From Molossus alvarezi (lineage: Eukaryota > Chordata > Mammalia > Chiroptera > Molossidae), in assembly GCA_037176705.1 (NCBI GenBank), contig CM073886.1, forward strand, positions 92,310,501-92,374,500: DNA of 64,000 nucleotides, given 5' to 3'. This document shows positions 47,661 through 58,479 of this stretch, in pieces. The stretch's first letter is position 1. Every line of letters begins with the position of its first letter. Under the pieces are notes generated by a model. That model worked only from the letters and a program-made list of their open reading frames with translations, was not told where the DNA came from and did not search any database. A program made the position numbers and the translations under genes.

Positions 47661-48731
47661 TGTTGCAAGACAGTGTGTGATTGAGTGCCAAAATATATTA
47701 TGCAGACAATATGAACTTTGTGTGGGGCAAAGAGAGAGGAGATCAGTGTCAAGTGTGTCTGTCAAGAGACATATCAGGAAGCCATAAAAAAGGGACAAAA
47801 ATTCTACCAGATCTGATTTATCTTTTCCTGTACCCTAAGTGGTTTATTTTGCCCCTGCTCTGTACAACAGCATGCATAATCAGATTAGGTGCCAGGAACT
47901 AGAAAGCTTCCCCTCTGTTGCCAGGTATAGTCTATCTACAGCAGACAAAGTCAGAGATTCAGAGGGTGTGAGCTCTAGCTGGCTCTTGTCTTCATTATGA
48001 GTTCTCCCTCGGGCAAAAGCTATAAAAGAGCACATCATTTATTCATCTGAAACATAATAAAATGACATGTTTTTCAAAGGTCATGGTGCCAGAATGCAAC
48101 ATAACTATTGTGTTAAATTCATACTTTAAAAAATCAGTAACCTTAAAGTCTTTGCAGAAAAAAAATCACTATTAAATGCTAGATAGAATGATTATTGAGC
48201 CCTTGAAACTGTTATGAAAAGTGGCACTCTAACAAAATTCTTCCTCTACCCAGAGGTCTAGAGTAAGATTTCTTGTTTCAAGGGTCTTTCATTCTCAAAA
48301 AAATTTCTTTTGGTTTATGAAGTCTCACTTAGAGCAATATTTTAGTTCAGTAACAGTCAAAGAGCCAAATGTAAGAATCCAGGTGAAATTACATGATAAA
48401 CCATCTTTAGCTTATAGCTACCTATCTATTTGTCTCTACCAGAGCGTCCAGATTTGACTTAGAACATGTTTCATTTGGCGGGCTACTTCTTAACTCTGAG
48501 CTCTTTCCAATGGAGTCTCAGTTCCCTCATAGAACTTCTTGAGAGGCAACAAGTGCCATTTGAAATGCCATTAACACATTTAGTCTGTGAAATATTAGTG
48601 GTCAAATCCAAAGCTTGGAGGTTGACCTTTTCAATGGTTTACCAAAAAAAAGGATTATCAGAAAAATCAAAGACAATGATTATTTTTCATTTTCATATTT
48701 TAAGTCAATCCATCATATTTTGGTTATTATT
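47661..48731. other. Low-copy DNA
   Basis: The plus-strand frames at 47681-47902 and 48466-48801 have no recognised domain; the second runs into the neighbouring SINE. Confidence 0.5.
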
Positions 48732-48958
48732 TGTGACATTTTTTAAAATATGTTTTTATTGTTGTTGTTGTTTTAAAGAAGACATAGAAACATTGATGTG
48801 AGAAACATTGATCAGCTGCCTCCTGCATGCACACCCCCTACTGGAGAATGAGCCTGCAACCTGAGCAGGTGCCTTGACAAGGAATCGAACTGGGACCTCC
48901 CAGTCCATGGGATGATGCTCAAGCCACTGAGCCATCCTGGCTGGGCTGTGACATTTTT
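48732..48958 (-). mobile_element. Ves SINE, 'GTGTGGCTCAGTGG' type, antisense
   Basis: T-rich and GTT-repeat start, gaaacattgatgtgagaaac, cagctgcctcctgcatgc, aggaatcgaactgggacc and end actgagccatcctggctggg. The repeat tgtgacattttt lies at 48732-48743 and 48947-48958. It is more diverged than the other copies of this type. Confidence 0.9.
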
Positions 48959-49039
48959 AATACACGAAAGTTTATTTAGTTCTTCATTTAAAATTCAATT
49001 ATACAAACTATGTGCCCTCTCTACTAATATCCTGAAATG

Positions 49040-49375
49040 TCTCACTCCCTTGCCCACTCTTCCCTGCACACACAACCTGACAACCTTTTAACTCTAATTC
49101 GAGAGTCAGCTAGAAGCATCACCTCCTTTGGAAAGCCCTTCCTGGTCCCTCAGGCAAAATGAGATATTCTAACTTTTGCAGTCACCTGATATTTTGCATA
49201 CTCCTTCATTTAATCAGTTAAAATATTGCATTATATTTGTGTACTTTTCTACTAGACTTCCTTGAAACGAAGAATTGTTTCTGATGCACCTTTGTTTTCC
49301 TGTACCTAATAAATGGTTAGCATACAGCAGGAATTTAATACATATTTTTAAAAGAATATATAAATGAATGGAACT
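49040..49375 (+). repeat. L2 LINE 3' end
   Basis: The order 'atcacctcctttggaaagcccttcctggtccctcagg', 'ttttctactagacttccttga', 'tgtacctaataaatggttagcatacagcaggaatttaatac' and a final 'aaatgaatggaac' follows the L2 3' UTR closely. Confidence 0.85.
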
Positions 49376-49464
49376 AAATTCTTAAATTTCCTCTTTCCCT
49401 GAGATATAATCAACATATTAACATGCTTCCTAGTCCACAGCAGTTTGGAGAAAAAATTAATTCT

Positions 49465-49585
49465 AAAATTCTACATTCATTAATTCAATCATTTATTTAT
49501 TCATTTAGTAAATATATTTTAGTACCCAATATATGCCAAGCATTATTATAGGATCCAAAGGTATAAAACATTATTTGGTTTTGAT
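49465..49585 (-). repeat. L2 3' end, antisense
   Basis: Sequence from 'cattcattaattcaatcatttatttattcatttag' through 'agtacccaatatatgccaagcattattatagg' is the reverse of an L2 end. With the sense copy just upstream it makes an inverted L2 pair. Confidence 0.75.
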
Positions 49586-50199
49586 CTTGAAATTCACTTT
49601 TAAATTTTTTCATCTGTTTAATTATTTTCAAAGTGTGTCACTGTTAAGAGTTCAAGCAGTACTATGATGGCAACTACAAGGTTGGCTTACCATACTTCCA
49701 CAAATTCAGTCAGTAAGAAAATAAGGAGTCCAAATAGATTTAGACAGTTTATTACTTTCAGCAATAGCAACATCTTGCCACTGGCCTCAAGCCTCAGTTT
49801 CCACCTGGTGATGTGATATAGGTCAAGTATTTCCTGCCTACACTGTGTGGATGGATGCATGATGGGAGATAACACTGGGGTTAGGAGACTGTGATCTATC
49901 AGGACTATAGGAAAATCTGCCCATAATCTCCTCTGCAGAGTAGCCCTGTCCTTATTACCCTGGAATATAAGCAAAGCTCTCTGCAGGAAGGAAGAAGGGG
50001 TCCCTATCTTTAATGCTTGGCATGTAAAAAATTTTGTTCCACAAAGAGCCACTAGCTCCATCATTCCAAAGCCATCTACTTATATATAAACATTTCTGAA
50101 AAGATAGGTTTTGAGCATTTGGCTGATAATGCCTAGACATGCAGAAATGTGAGCTTTATGGAGAAATGTCCCCAAGCAGTCATGTACAGCATATCATAT
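49586..50199. other. Low-copy DNA
   Basis: A 125-codon minus-strand frame (49687-50064) has no recognised domain and no start context worth noting. Confidence 0.45.
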
Positions 50200-50492
50200 T
50201 TATTTATATTGCCCTGGCCAGTTTGGCTCAGCGGTTGGGAGCGTCAGCCTGTGGTCCAGAGAGACCTGGGTTTGGTTCCCGCTAAGGGCACATACCTCGG
50301 TTGCAGTTTGTCCCCGGCCCTGGTTGGGTCATGCGGGAGGCAGCCACTCGATATGTCCCTTTCACGTCAATATTTCATTCTCTCTCTCTCTCTGCTTCTC
50401 TCTCCCTCCCACTCTGTCTGAATGAAAAATGGAAAAATGTCATCAGGTGAGGATTAAAAAAACAAAACAAAAAAAAGGTAATTATTTATATT
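50200..50492 (+). mobile_element. Ves SINE, younger subfamily, with target duplication
   Basis: Head gccctggccagtttggctcag, gagcgtcagcctgtggtcc, agacctgggtttggttcccg, ctaagggcacatacctcgg, cagccactcgatatgtccc and tctgaatgaaaaatggaa, with an A-rich tail. The repeat ttatttatatt occurs at 50200-50210 and 50482-50492. Confidence 0.95.
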
Positions 50493-51094
50493 GTAAAAAA
50501 TAAAACTGTTATATACCTGTTATTATTATCTAATATAATCCAATACCCATCATCATTTATTTAAAAATTATATAAACACACTCATATTACAAATTTTAAT
50601 TGTGCATTTTTCTCCCTGAATTTATATTTTCATTTCCACTTCCAAGACAAATTTAATTATTAAAAGCTTATACCTGAGAAAATGGCTGGAGCAGAGTGAG
50701 AGAAAAAAAACTTATACCTGATAATATTTTATGCATGATACCATCATACTTATTTGTAACTGAAATTTATTTAATGCTCTGTGGTAAAATTCTAAAGGTT
50801 CAAAATACTCTGAAATTATAATTAAAATTACATTACTACTATATGATTATAGTAAAAATTTTAATAAATATTAATAAATATAAAATTTTAATTGTATTGG
50901 AGACACGTTGTTTTTTAGATGAATGAGGCTTTAAAAATTAGTTCACGTACCCATTGGTAAGTATCATCCATTGCTAGTTAAAGAAGACTCCAGGTCAGAG
51001 AAAGAAAGAAATTAAATTTAATTAAATAAATATGTTTAGAGTCAAGGCATTCTAGATAGCATTTTAGAAATATTTTGTCTTAGGTATTTATATA
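50493..51094. other. AT-rich low-copy DNA
   Basis: Very AT-rich; no repeat or gene recognised. Confidence 0.5.
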
Positions 51095-51574
51095 AGTAGA
51101 GGTGTTTTTATTTTATTTTATTTTTTTAATATTTTTTCTTGCCCGGCCCGCGTGGCCCAGTGGTTGAGCTTTGACCCATGCACCAAGAGGTTCTGGTTCG
51201 ATTCCCAGTCAGGGCACATGCCCAGGTTGTGGGCCTGATCCCCAGCGGGGAGCATACAGGAGGCAGCCAATTGATATTTCTCTCTCTTTCTCTCCCTTTC
51301 TCTCTCTTAAAAAAAAAAAAAAAAAAAAAGGAAGAAAGAAAAAATAATAGTTTTCTTTATTGATTTTAGAGAGAGAGGAAGAGAGGGGGAGAGAGAAATA
51401 GAAACATCGATGAGAGAGAACATCAATTGGCTACCTCCTGCATGCCCCCCACTGGGGATTCAGCCCACACCCTGGGCATGTGCCCTGACCACGAATCGAA
51501 CTGGTGAACTCTTGGTGCATGGGTCAATGCTCAACCAGTGAGCCACACCGGCCAGGCAGTAGAGGTGTTTTTAA
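51095..51574 (-). mobile_element. Ves SINE (outer), antisense, split by a sense Ves in its tail
   Basis: The duplication agtagaggtgttttta lies at 51095-51110 and 51559-51574. The T-rich tail starts at 51111, is interrupted by the inner element, and the body resumes at about 51346: tttctttattgattttagag, gaaacatcgatgagagag, tacctcctgcatgcccccc, cgaatcgaactggtgaac, ending agccacaccggccaggc. It is the GTGTGGCTCAGTGG type. Confidence 0.93.
51128..51357 (+). mobile_element. Ves SINE (inner), inserted in the tail of an antisense Ves
   Basis: Head gcccggcccgcgtggcccag at 51141, ggttcgattcccagtcagg, cccaggttgtgggcctg, cagccaattgatatttc, then a long A tail (51309-51329) and GAAA words. The imperfect target repeat aatattttttctt (51128-51140) and aatagttttctt (51346-51357) flanks it. 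Same type as the outer element, opposite orientation. Confidence 0.92.
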
Positions 51575-52917
51575 ACCATTCATTATAGATGAAATGGACA
51601 AGAAGGTAATAAACCACTAGGAAGTGCAGAATTTATACAAGTTACTGTAATAATGGTTAGTATTAAGTATATTTTTTATAACAGAATTCATAATATAAAC
51701 CCACAGCCAACTTGGTTAATTTAAATCATATAGGTGATGGAAGGATAAATGAGTATTTAAGGAATAGACAAGAGAAGAGGTTAGTGGTCAATGAGTGATG
51801 TGAGCAGAAGATTTGTGCACAAGTACTATATAAATGACTATGAAATTACATTATCAAATAATTTTCTGGAAAAATTTAATGAAAGTATTTCTGTTATAAA
51901 TCTAAATAACTGATCTTGAACTAAAACACTCTAACTGAGCTCTGATACATGTTTCCTGTTAGCTCTGATCTGCTGCAGGTAAACCTATTCCTAATTGAAT
52001 TCATGCCAACTCTGCAGCCGAGGTGGAGACCAAGACCTGAGAGTATAAAAGTGCTCACCAAGCTCTTTCTCATCCCAGAGAATGATGAAAGTGACAAAAT
52101 ACACTGCATTGCAGAATGTACCTTCCAACATTTTCCAAATCTTAAAATCCTATTTCTGAGCTAGATAGATAGGTACCTACTTAAGATGTGTAGCCTTGTC
52201 AAGAATTTCTCACCTGGATAAAATAAAATGCTGCTACTGTCATTATTACTTTCTGGGGCCTCTTTCTTCTGTCTTCATGATGCATTTCCTCAGGTGCAAT
52301 GCATTCTTTGACAACAGATCATGGTGTACAAGTAGCGATGTTTTTAAAAATTATTATTCCTGTTGCCTAATATTATGTACTGTACCTGAATTGAAATGAT
52401 CTCAACATAGATCAAAATATCCATTGCTAACTCCATATTTTTTCCATAACAAAGATATATATAAGATTTGAAAAAACATGAAACATTACCACATGCTCAT
52501 GGTAATTTGGCTGTAAAGGGCCTCACAAGACTTCTGGTTCTGCCAAGATGTAGTAGCTCTATTCCTCCCAATTCTGTGCTCTTACAACAAAAACATGCAG
52601 AGAGAGGGTGAAAGCTGGGAAGAAGAAGGCAGACTGCCTGGGGATCTAAGGAACAACATGGTAGTGAGTTCCCTGGTTCTCCTTAGTGTGTCACCAGGTA
52701 TCCCAGGTGGGGCACTGAGCCTCCAACTCAGGACCACCAACAGGCACTGATTTTTAAAAGATCCAAGGAAAACCTGTTGTTTATTCTAGAGGAGATGTAT
52801 ATGTGTGTTCTTGTTTACAGAGCTGCTGACACTCACAAAGACACATCAGCAAGAACACAGAAGTCAGCTCTTTACTTCTCATTTGGAAAACAATTATAAA
52901 GTATGTTTCTGCCAAAT
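51575..52917. other. Low-copy DNA, possible old L1 5' part at 52530-52790
   Basis: Mostly unassigned. At 52530-52790 'gcagactgcctggggatctaagg' and 'gtgagttccctggttctcc' faintly resemble an old L1 5' UTR. No coding follows. Confidence 0.35.
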
Positions 52918-53122
52918 CAGTGATTCCCATATTCTAGATTTAGGCACAATCTCCCAGAGGACTAGTTGAAATAGGGTGCTGCTATTGGCCCCCAAAGTTT
53001 CTAACTCAGTAGATGGTCTGAGTTGAGGTTCAAGAATTTACATTTCTAAAATGTTAATACCAATGTATACCAAAGGTAATACCAGTGATACTGGCCTGAG
53101 GACCACTCTTTGAGAACTGCTG
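52918..53122 (+). mobile_element. MER5A-like hAT MITE
   Basis: Left end cagtgattcccatattctag, then caatctcccagaggacta, 'ctaactcagtagatggtctgagttgaggttcaagaattt' and right end 'gaggaccactctttgagaactgctg'. These are MER5A hallmark words in sense order. Confidence 0.88.
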
Positions 53123-54494
53123 GTTCAAACCATGCAATGCTCAACTAACTGTAAAACTGCTCTCCTACTAACTGTATAATCTAAAATATAAATCCCAGAT
53201 ATAAATGTACTGATAATGGAGAATGGTATTCTATGTGTATCTTAGAATTAAGGAACAAAGATATGAGCCTCTGACTCGATAATGTGGTTTACCTGGAAGG
53301 TAGGAATATAACCACTACCATTTTGAGAAGAGATGGGTTTGGAAGCAGGAAATGGGAGTATGGAAGGCAAGCCTGAGAATATAAAGTATGGTGAGGCAAC
53401 AGGACTATTTGAGGCTAAATATAAGAAGTGGGCAGATGAAGCCCTAACATCATGGAAGTTAGTCTTCTTCAGAAGACTGAATGAATAGCATCACAGCCTT
53501 TAGGACAAAAAAAGATAATAGAAGAACATTCTGGAGTTAGAAAGTTGATCTCTATTTAGAAAAAAATACAGTGCTTTTGGACCTGTGAAGTGACAGAAAT
53601 ACATAACTTATCCTGTCTTAGCACTTCAGGGACTACCAGAAACCATGAAAGCAGCTTATAAGGGAGCTTATATGGACACTGGAAATCAGATAACTTGGGG
53701 AGCCTTGGGTTACCCTTAGCCAAGCTTAGCACTAGGGATTATCCACTCTCAATGAACTACAGTAATTTCTTCAGGAATCTGGATCATCCAGACCTAATGA
53801 CACCACTAATTCCATGACAGCAAGACTAAACTCAAAAGTCACACCCACCTTGTGTCAATAGATTTCATGGCAATGGACTGATAAGACCCGAGGATTCTTT
53901 CTTATTGGTGCAAAAATATAAACTGCTTGCTTTGTGGCTGTGTGAGATTCTAAAGTTCTTGGGGGCGGGGGGAGGACAAGATCAAGGGGACATCCCAAGA
54001 GTGAGATTCTAGGGTTACTGATAAATAAGAAAATTGAGTATTGAAGTGATTAATTGAAAAAATTAAGGAGATGTGACCAAACTGGTCTTCTGAACTAGTG
54101 GAGCATTTTATATCAATTACATGGTTGTTGTTAAATTCCCTGTGGCTGGTTTGCTCATTGGTTAAATCATGATGCTAGGAAAGAATGGAGAGAAGATTTA
54201 ATTTTGCACTTGAAGAGGCTGGTTTTGCTCATGATCCCAGTCTCTGGAATTTCCCCTAACACTAAACAGGCATTTTGCAAAAGAAGGGCAATAATCCAAA
54301 ATAGAAAGTTGGATTCAAAATAAATCATGGCTGATGGGTGCAAATTCATTACTATGTTTGGAATAAGCAGCTCAAAATGTGCCTGATGCCAATGGGCAGT
54401 TGTATCATCTTGGTATTTCAGTTACAGCACTGTTCAGAGAAAAAGAGAGAGAGCTCCAAATTGACTGAGAAATGCCATTTTTACTCCTTGAAAT
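53123..54494. other. Low-copy DNA
   Basis: No repeat family firmly recognised. A roughly 40-base sequence at 54137-54178 (ctgtggctggtttgctcattgg) resembles a Ves head but is too short to call. Confidence 0.45.
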
Positions 54495-54900
54495 TTATTC
54501 AATGAATGTATTATGTACCAGACATTACTATGCCAAACTCTTAACTGTCTTCTCTATTTAATCTTTATAACAGGCAGCTGGTGTGGCTCAGTGGTTGAGC
54601 ATCGAACCATACACCAAGAGGTCACCAGTTCAATTCCCGGTCAGGGCACATGCTCAGGTTGTGGGACCAATCCCCAGGGGGGAGTATGCAGGAGGTGGCC
54701 AATAGATGTTCTTTCTCATCGATGTTTCTATCTCTCTCTCTCTTATTCCCTTCCTCTCTCTCTAAAATCAATAAAGAAAAAAAAATTTTAATTAATCTTT
54801 ATAACAAAGTTTACGAGAATGAGATAGGTATTATCCTCAAATAACAGACGTAGGAAACATGGTTTGGAGAGATTATACAATTAAATTTGACTGCAATTTG
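54495..54900 (-). repeat. MIR, antisense, split by a Ves
   Basis: The left part 'aatgaatgtattatgtaccagacattactatgcc' and 'ttaatctttataaca' and the right part 'gagaatgagataggtattatcctcaaataacag' with 'ggaaacatggtttggagagatta' form one reverse MIR, interrupted by the SINE at 54573-54791. Confidence 0.8.
54558..54806 (+). mobile_element. Ves SINE, 'GTGTGGCTCAGTGG' type, with target duplication
   Basis: Head ggcagctggtgtggctcag, gttgagcatcgaaccatac, agttcaattcccggtcagg, ccaatccccaggggggag, cctctctctctaaaatcaat. The 15 bp repeat ttaatctttataaca at 54558-54572 and 54792-54806 is MIR sequence, so this SINE is younger than the MIR. Confidence 0.96.
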
Positions 54901-55097
54901 AAAGTTTTTCTAAAAGAATGTTCTGAATTATGATGCTAACAAAACAAGATTCTATTTAATACGAATCCCATGAGTTTAATCAGTAGAAAATGAATGAAAT
55001 AACCAAGTTCAGAATTTTGTCAAAATGTCTTGCACCCATGCCATTATAAATTAACATTAAGCCTAATGAATTCCTCTGGGACTCTGTGGAGTAGTTT

Positions 55098-55245
55098 AAC
55101 CGTAGGTCCCCAAACCAGCCTGTGTATAAAATTTACCTGAAAAAAGCTTTTTAAAATTACAGATTCCCCAGTTCCATGTAAATCTATACTTTATTATAAT
55201 TTCCCAAGTTTTTTCTGATGCACAGTAAATTTTAGACACCAGTAA
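55098..55245 (+). mobile_element. MER5-like hAT MITE
   Basis: The order 'gtaggtccccaaaccagcctgtgtataaaatttacctg', 'gctttttaaaattacagattcc' and 'cccaagttttttctgatgcacag' is that of a MER5-type element. The ends are worn. Confidence 0.72.
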
Positions 55246-55339
55246 TTCATACTGCTCTTTCTCTCAATGAGCTGGAATAAACAAATGTGTAAGGAAGAGG
55301 AGTATTACAGCCTTTGGTACTAGAACAGATAAAGTAGAT

Positions 55340-57788
55340 TGAAATCCCACCTGCTTCAAATCACAAACATATTGGATACGTTACCACAAAGATTTTATTT
55401 TTGTTTTTGGAAATTTTTATGGAAAAATAATATAGTGAAGTGCACAAATAATAAGCATAAAATCAATGAATTTTTACAAACTCAAGTACAGAGCAAACAG
55501 AATTCTACACATATTCAAGAAGCCACCCTTATGCTCCCTTCTTATCACTCCCCTAACCCACTTCATTGCAGGATAACCACTACCTGACTTCAAATAGCAT
55601 AGATTAGCTTTGCTTGGTTTTATATTCACATAAATAAATCATATGGTACATCTTTGCTGTCAAGCTTACATTTGTAGATGTGCAATCTCATTGTTACATA
55701 GGAAAAAGAAACACAGGTGTGCTGCAAGAATTTTAAAAACATGCTACACGTGACTGTTTAGCCAAGGGTACTGACATCTTTCCTCTTAGATTGTCAAATA
55801 ATAAGATAACAACAGCTACCACAATAGCCACCTTGTGTGAATGAATCAAAATTATACCTATTTTTTGTCAGATCGGCAAAAAATACATTTTTCATGTGCC
55901 ACTGAATTTTAGTGATTAGTTCATGTGTGCCAAAAGTTGGAAATCGCTGATATAGAGAATTTCACAATTTATCCATTCTATACAACAGTTTAGGTATCCA
56001 TTCTATGGCTGAAAAACATTTGGTTATTTCTCATTTTTTGGCTTTTACAGTAAGTACTGCAATGAAAATGAAAGTGCTTATATATGTCTTTTAATGAAAA
56101 TGCATACATATTTCTGTTGGGTATATACCTAGGATTGTAGTTGCAGAGTCCTAGGAATGGATGGATATTTCAGCTTTAGTAAACACTGTCAGTCTTACAA
56201 AATAATTGTACTGATTTATACTCCCATCAACAGTATAAGAGAATTCCAGTTGTTCCACATACAAGTCAAAATTTGGTATATTTTTCTACCTACTTTATCT
56301 GGAAAATTTGGTTTGTAGTGATATATCAATTCTGGTTTTGATTATTATTTCCCTAGTGACTGATAAAGTTGATGAGATTTTCATATGTTCAGTGGTATTT
56401 AAATACCCTCTTTTATGAGGCTCCCTCTACCCTTTTTGTATTCCATTGGGTTATCTCTTTTGCTCTTCATGACTTCTAGAAGTTCTTTTTAAATTCTGGC
56501 TATGAGGATTTCTTGTTGGAGTCATGTACTAAAAATACCTTCTCCCACTGTATAGGTTGACTTTTCAATCTTCTAATGGTATCATTTGATGTACAAAAGT
56601 TCTTAATTTTAATATAGTCAAATATATCAATCTCTACTTTTATGTTTTGTGTGTCCTGTTAAGAAATATTTTCCATCTTAAAGTGAATAATATTTTCTTA
56701 CCTATTTTATTCTAAAAGCTGTATGGGTTTATCAGTCACAATTGGATCTTTGAGCCATTCCTATCTTGAATAAAATGCTGTGTGTGGCATAAAGAAAGAG
56801 CCAAGGTTCATTTTGTTTCTATATCTATATTAAATTGATCCAATAAAATTTATTGAAAATATAATTGTATCCCCCTTTGAACTGCAGTAATGTCTTCATG
56901 GTAAATCAATAAATCATTTAGATGTGATTGTTTCTAGACTATTTTTTCCACTGGTGTATTTGTCTATTTTTACACCACTATCACACTTCCAAGTACTATA
57001 GCTTTATAATAAGCCTTGCAATCTCATAAGGTAAGTTCTCCCACTTAGTTTATCTTCAAGATGCTCTTGACTATTAGAGGTGCTTTGCACTTTTATATAA
57101 ATAATAGTACTAGCTTGTCAATTTCCACAAAAATGAAAGCTGGAAATTAGCTTAAGATTTGTTGAATCTATTGGTCAATTTGTGTCAAACTGAAACGTCA
57201 GCAATATTTAATAATCTAATCCTTGAACATGAAATACTAGTCTATTTGTTTAAGTCTAAACTTCACTCAGCAATATTTTATACTTTTAAGTATAAAGGCC
57301 TTGCACAATCTGTTAGAATTATTCTTATTTAATTTTTCATAACATAATAAATTTTATTTTGCAGCATTTGCAATTTTTACAAATTGACTTTTATATATGA
57401 TCCTTATCCAAATGCCTGATAAATTTACTTATCAATTCTAATTGTTTACAGGTTCTTTTGGATTTTTTATTTACAGTATTATGTGATATGTGAATAATGA
57501 CAATTTTGCTTTGTTCTTTCCAATGCTTGTATCTTTTATTTATTTTTATTTTTCTTGCTCTATTTCACTGACTAAGGCTTCCACAAATAATGTAGAGTTG
57601 AACTGATAACACAAGGAGGTGGGTTTCCTTGTTGTGTCTCTGAACTCAGGAAGAATGTGTTCAATATTTCATCACTAAGTATAATGTTTACTGTAGTATT
57701 GTTTGTAGCTATCCTTCATCATCTTAAAAATAAGATAGCTTTCATAGCTTCTGAGAGTTTTCTTTCAAAAGAAACTGAGAAAAGATCA
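55340..57788 (-). mobile_element. Old L1 LINE, antisense (3' UTR and ORF2), with insertions
   Basis: From left to right this is the reverse of an old L1: 3' UTR words (ataaccactacctgacttc, ttatccattctatacaac, aacatttggttatttc), then reverse ORF2 3' order ('tcccatcaacagtataagagaattccagttgttccac', 'cttctcccactgtatagg', 'aaagttcttaattttaatatag', 'tttgtctatttttacaccac', 'gcaatatttaataatctaatccttgaac', 'gtttactgtagtattg'). All frames are broken. An hAT-like element sits near its left part and a short Ves at its right edge. Confidence 0.88.
55712..55951 (-). mobile_element. Probable hAT-type MITE inside the antisense L1
   Basis: Bounded on the left by caggtgtgctgcaagaat and on the right by gtgtgccaaaagttgg then aaatcgctg. 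On the minus strand it starts cagcgatttccaacttttgg and reads gcacacatg, with gcacacctg at the far end, so partial inverted ends with GGCACAC cores are visible. The surrounding L1 sequence continues across it. No 8 bp duplication could be fixed, so the edges are uncertain. Confidence 0.6.
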
Positions 57789-57914
57789 TTTTTATTTTTT
57801 ATTCATTTATTTATTTTTATACATGCCCCTAGCAGGAACCAAACCCAGGGCCCTCTGGTACACAGGCCAACGTGCCAACCAAGGAGCCAACTGGCCAGGG
57901 CAGAAGAGATAATT
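57778..57914 (-). mobile_element. Short Ves SINE, antisense: tRNA-like part plus tail only
   Basis: Minus-strand body 57901-57819 runs from gccctggccagttggctcc to tgctaggggcatgta, then an A/T-rich tail (57818-57791). The CT-rich 3' half is missing, at the same point as in the copy at 9050. The imperfect 13 bp repeat agaaaagatcatt (57778-57790) and agaagagataatt (57902-57914) flanks it. Confidence 0.85.
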
Positions 57915-58141
57915 GTTTTAAAAACTTCAGAAATAAGTAAAATGAGTCCAAAAGAAAAGTCTAAAATACATATAGAATAACAAGTACAGAAAGTAACTTG
58001 GTAAATATGTGGGTAAATTTAAACAAATTCTTAACTTAATTCAAATGTTAAATAATGTTTGATTTGTGAGAGTTTTAATAAACAACATAGAAACATGATA
58101 GGTGCTTAATTTTGAATCTTCCTGTTTCTACTCCAGGAAAT

Positions 58142-58146
<5 letters not shown>
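57915..58146. other. AT-rich low-copy DNA
   Basis: Nothing recognised. Confidence 0.5.

Positions 58147-58219
<73 letters not shown>
58147..58219. repeat. (CT)n(CA)n compound microsatellite
   Basis: About 20 CT units directly followed by about 15 AC units, with no interruption. Confidence 0.97.
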
Positions 58220-58220
<1 letters not shown>

Positions 58221-58235
58221 AATTTGCCTCTTTCT

Positions 58236-58415
58236 TTTAGAAGAGACTTGTGTTGGGATTCAAGACCCACCTAGATAATTTAGGATAATCTCCGGTTCAA
58301 GATCCTTGATTTAGTCACATCTGCACAGACTCCTTTCCTTTATAAGGTAATATTTGCAGGTTCCAGGGATTAGGCCCTGACATTTTTGAGTGATCTATTA
58401 TAACATCCTACAAAG
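58236..58415 (-). repeat. MaLR-like LTR fragment, antisense
   Basis: The order 'gggattcaagacccacctagataatttaggataatctcc', 'ttgatttagtcacatctgc', 'tttataaggtaatatttgcaggttccaggg' and 'attataacatcctaca' matches the reverse of an old MaLR-class LTR. The left side was probably replaced by the microsatellite. Confidence 0.62.
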
Positions 58416-58479
58416 TGGTGATAATAAAAATGTCTACTTCCTAGTTTTGTGATGATAAAAAAAGAGATAAAGGAGAAAT

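Noticed and set aside
49687..50064. 125-codon minus-strand frame as a gene
   Set aside because: No recognised domain, no splice or promoter context and no homology I can name. The length is compatible with chance in 64 kb of six-frame translation.
54137..54178. Ves head-like sequence
   Set aside because: Only about 40 bases match, with no tail or duplication, so chance similarity or an unreadable relic cannot be separated.
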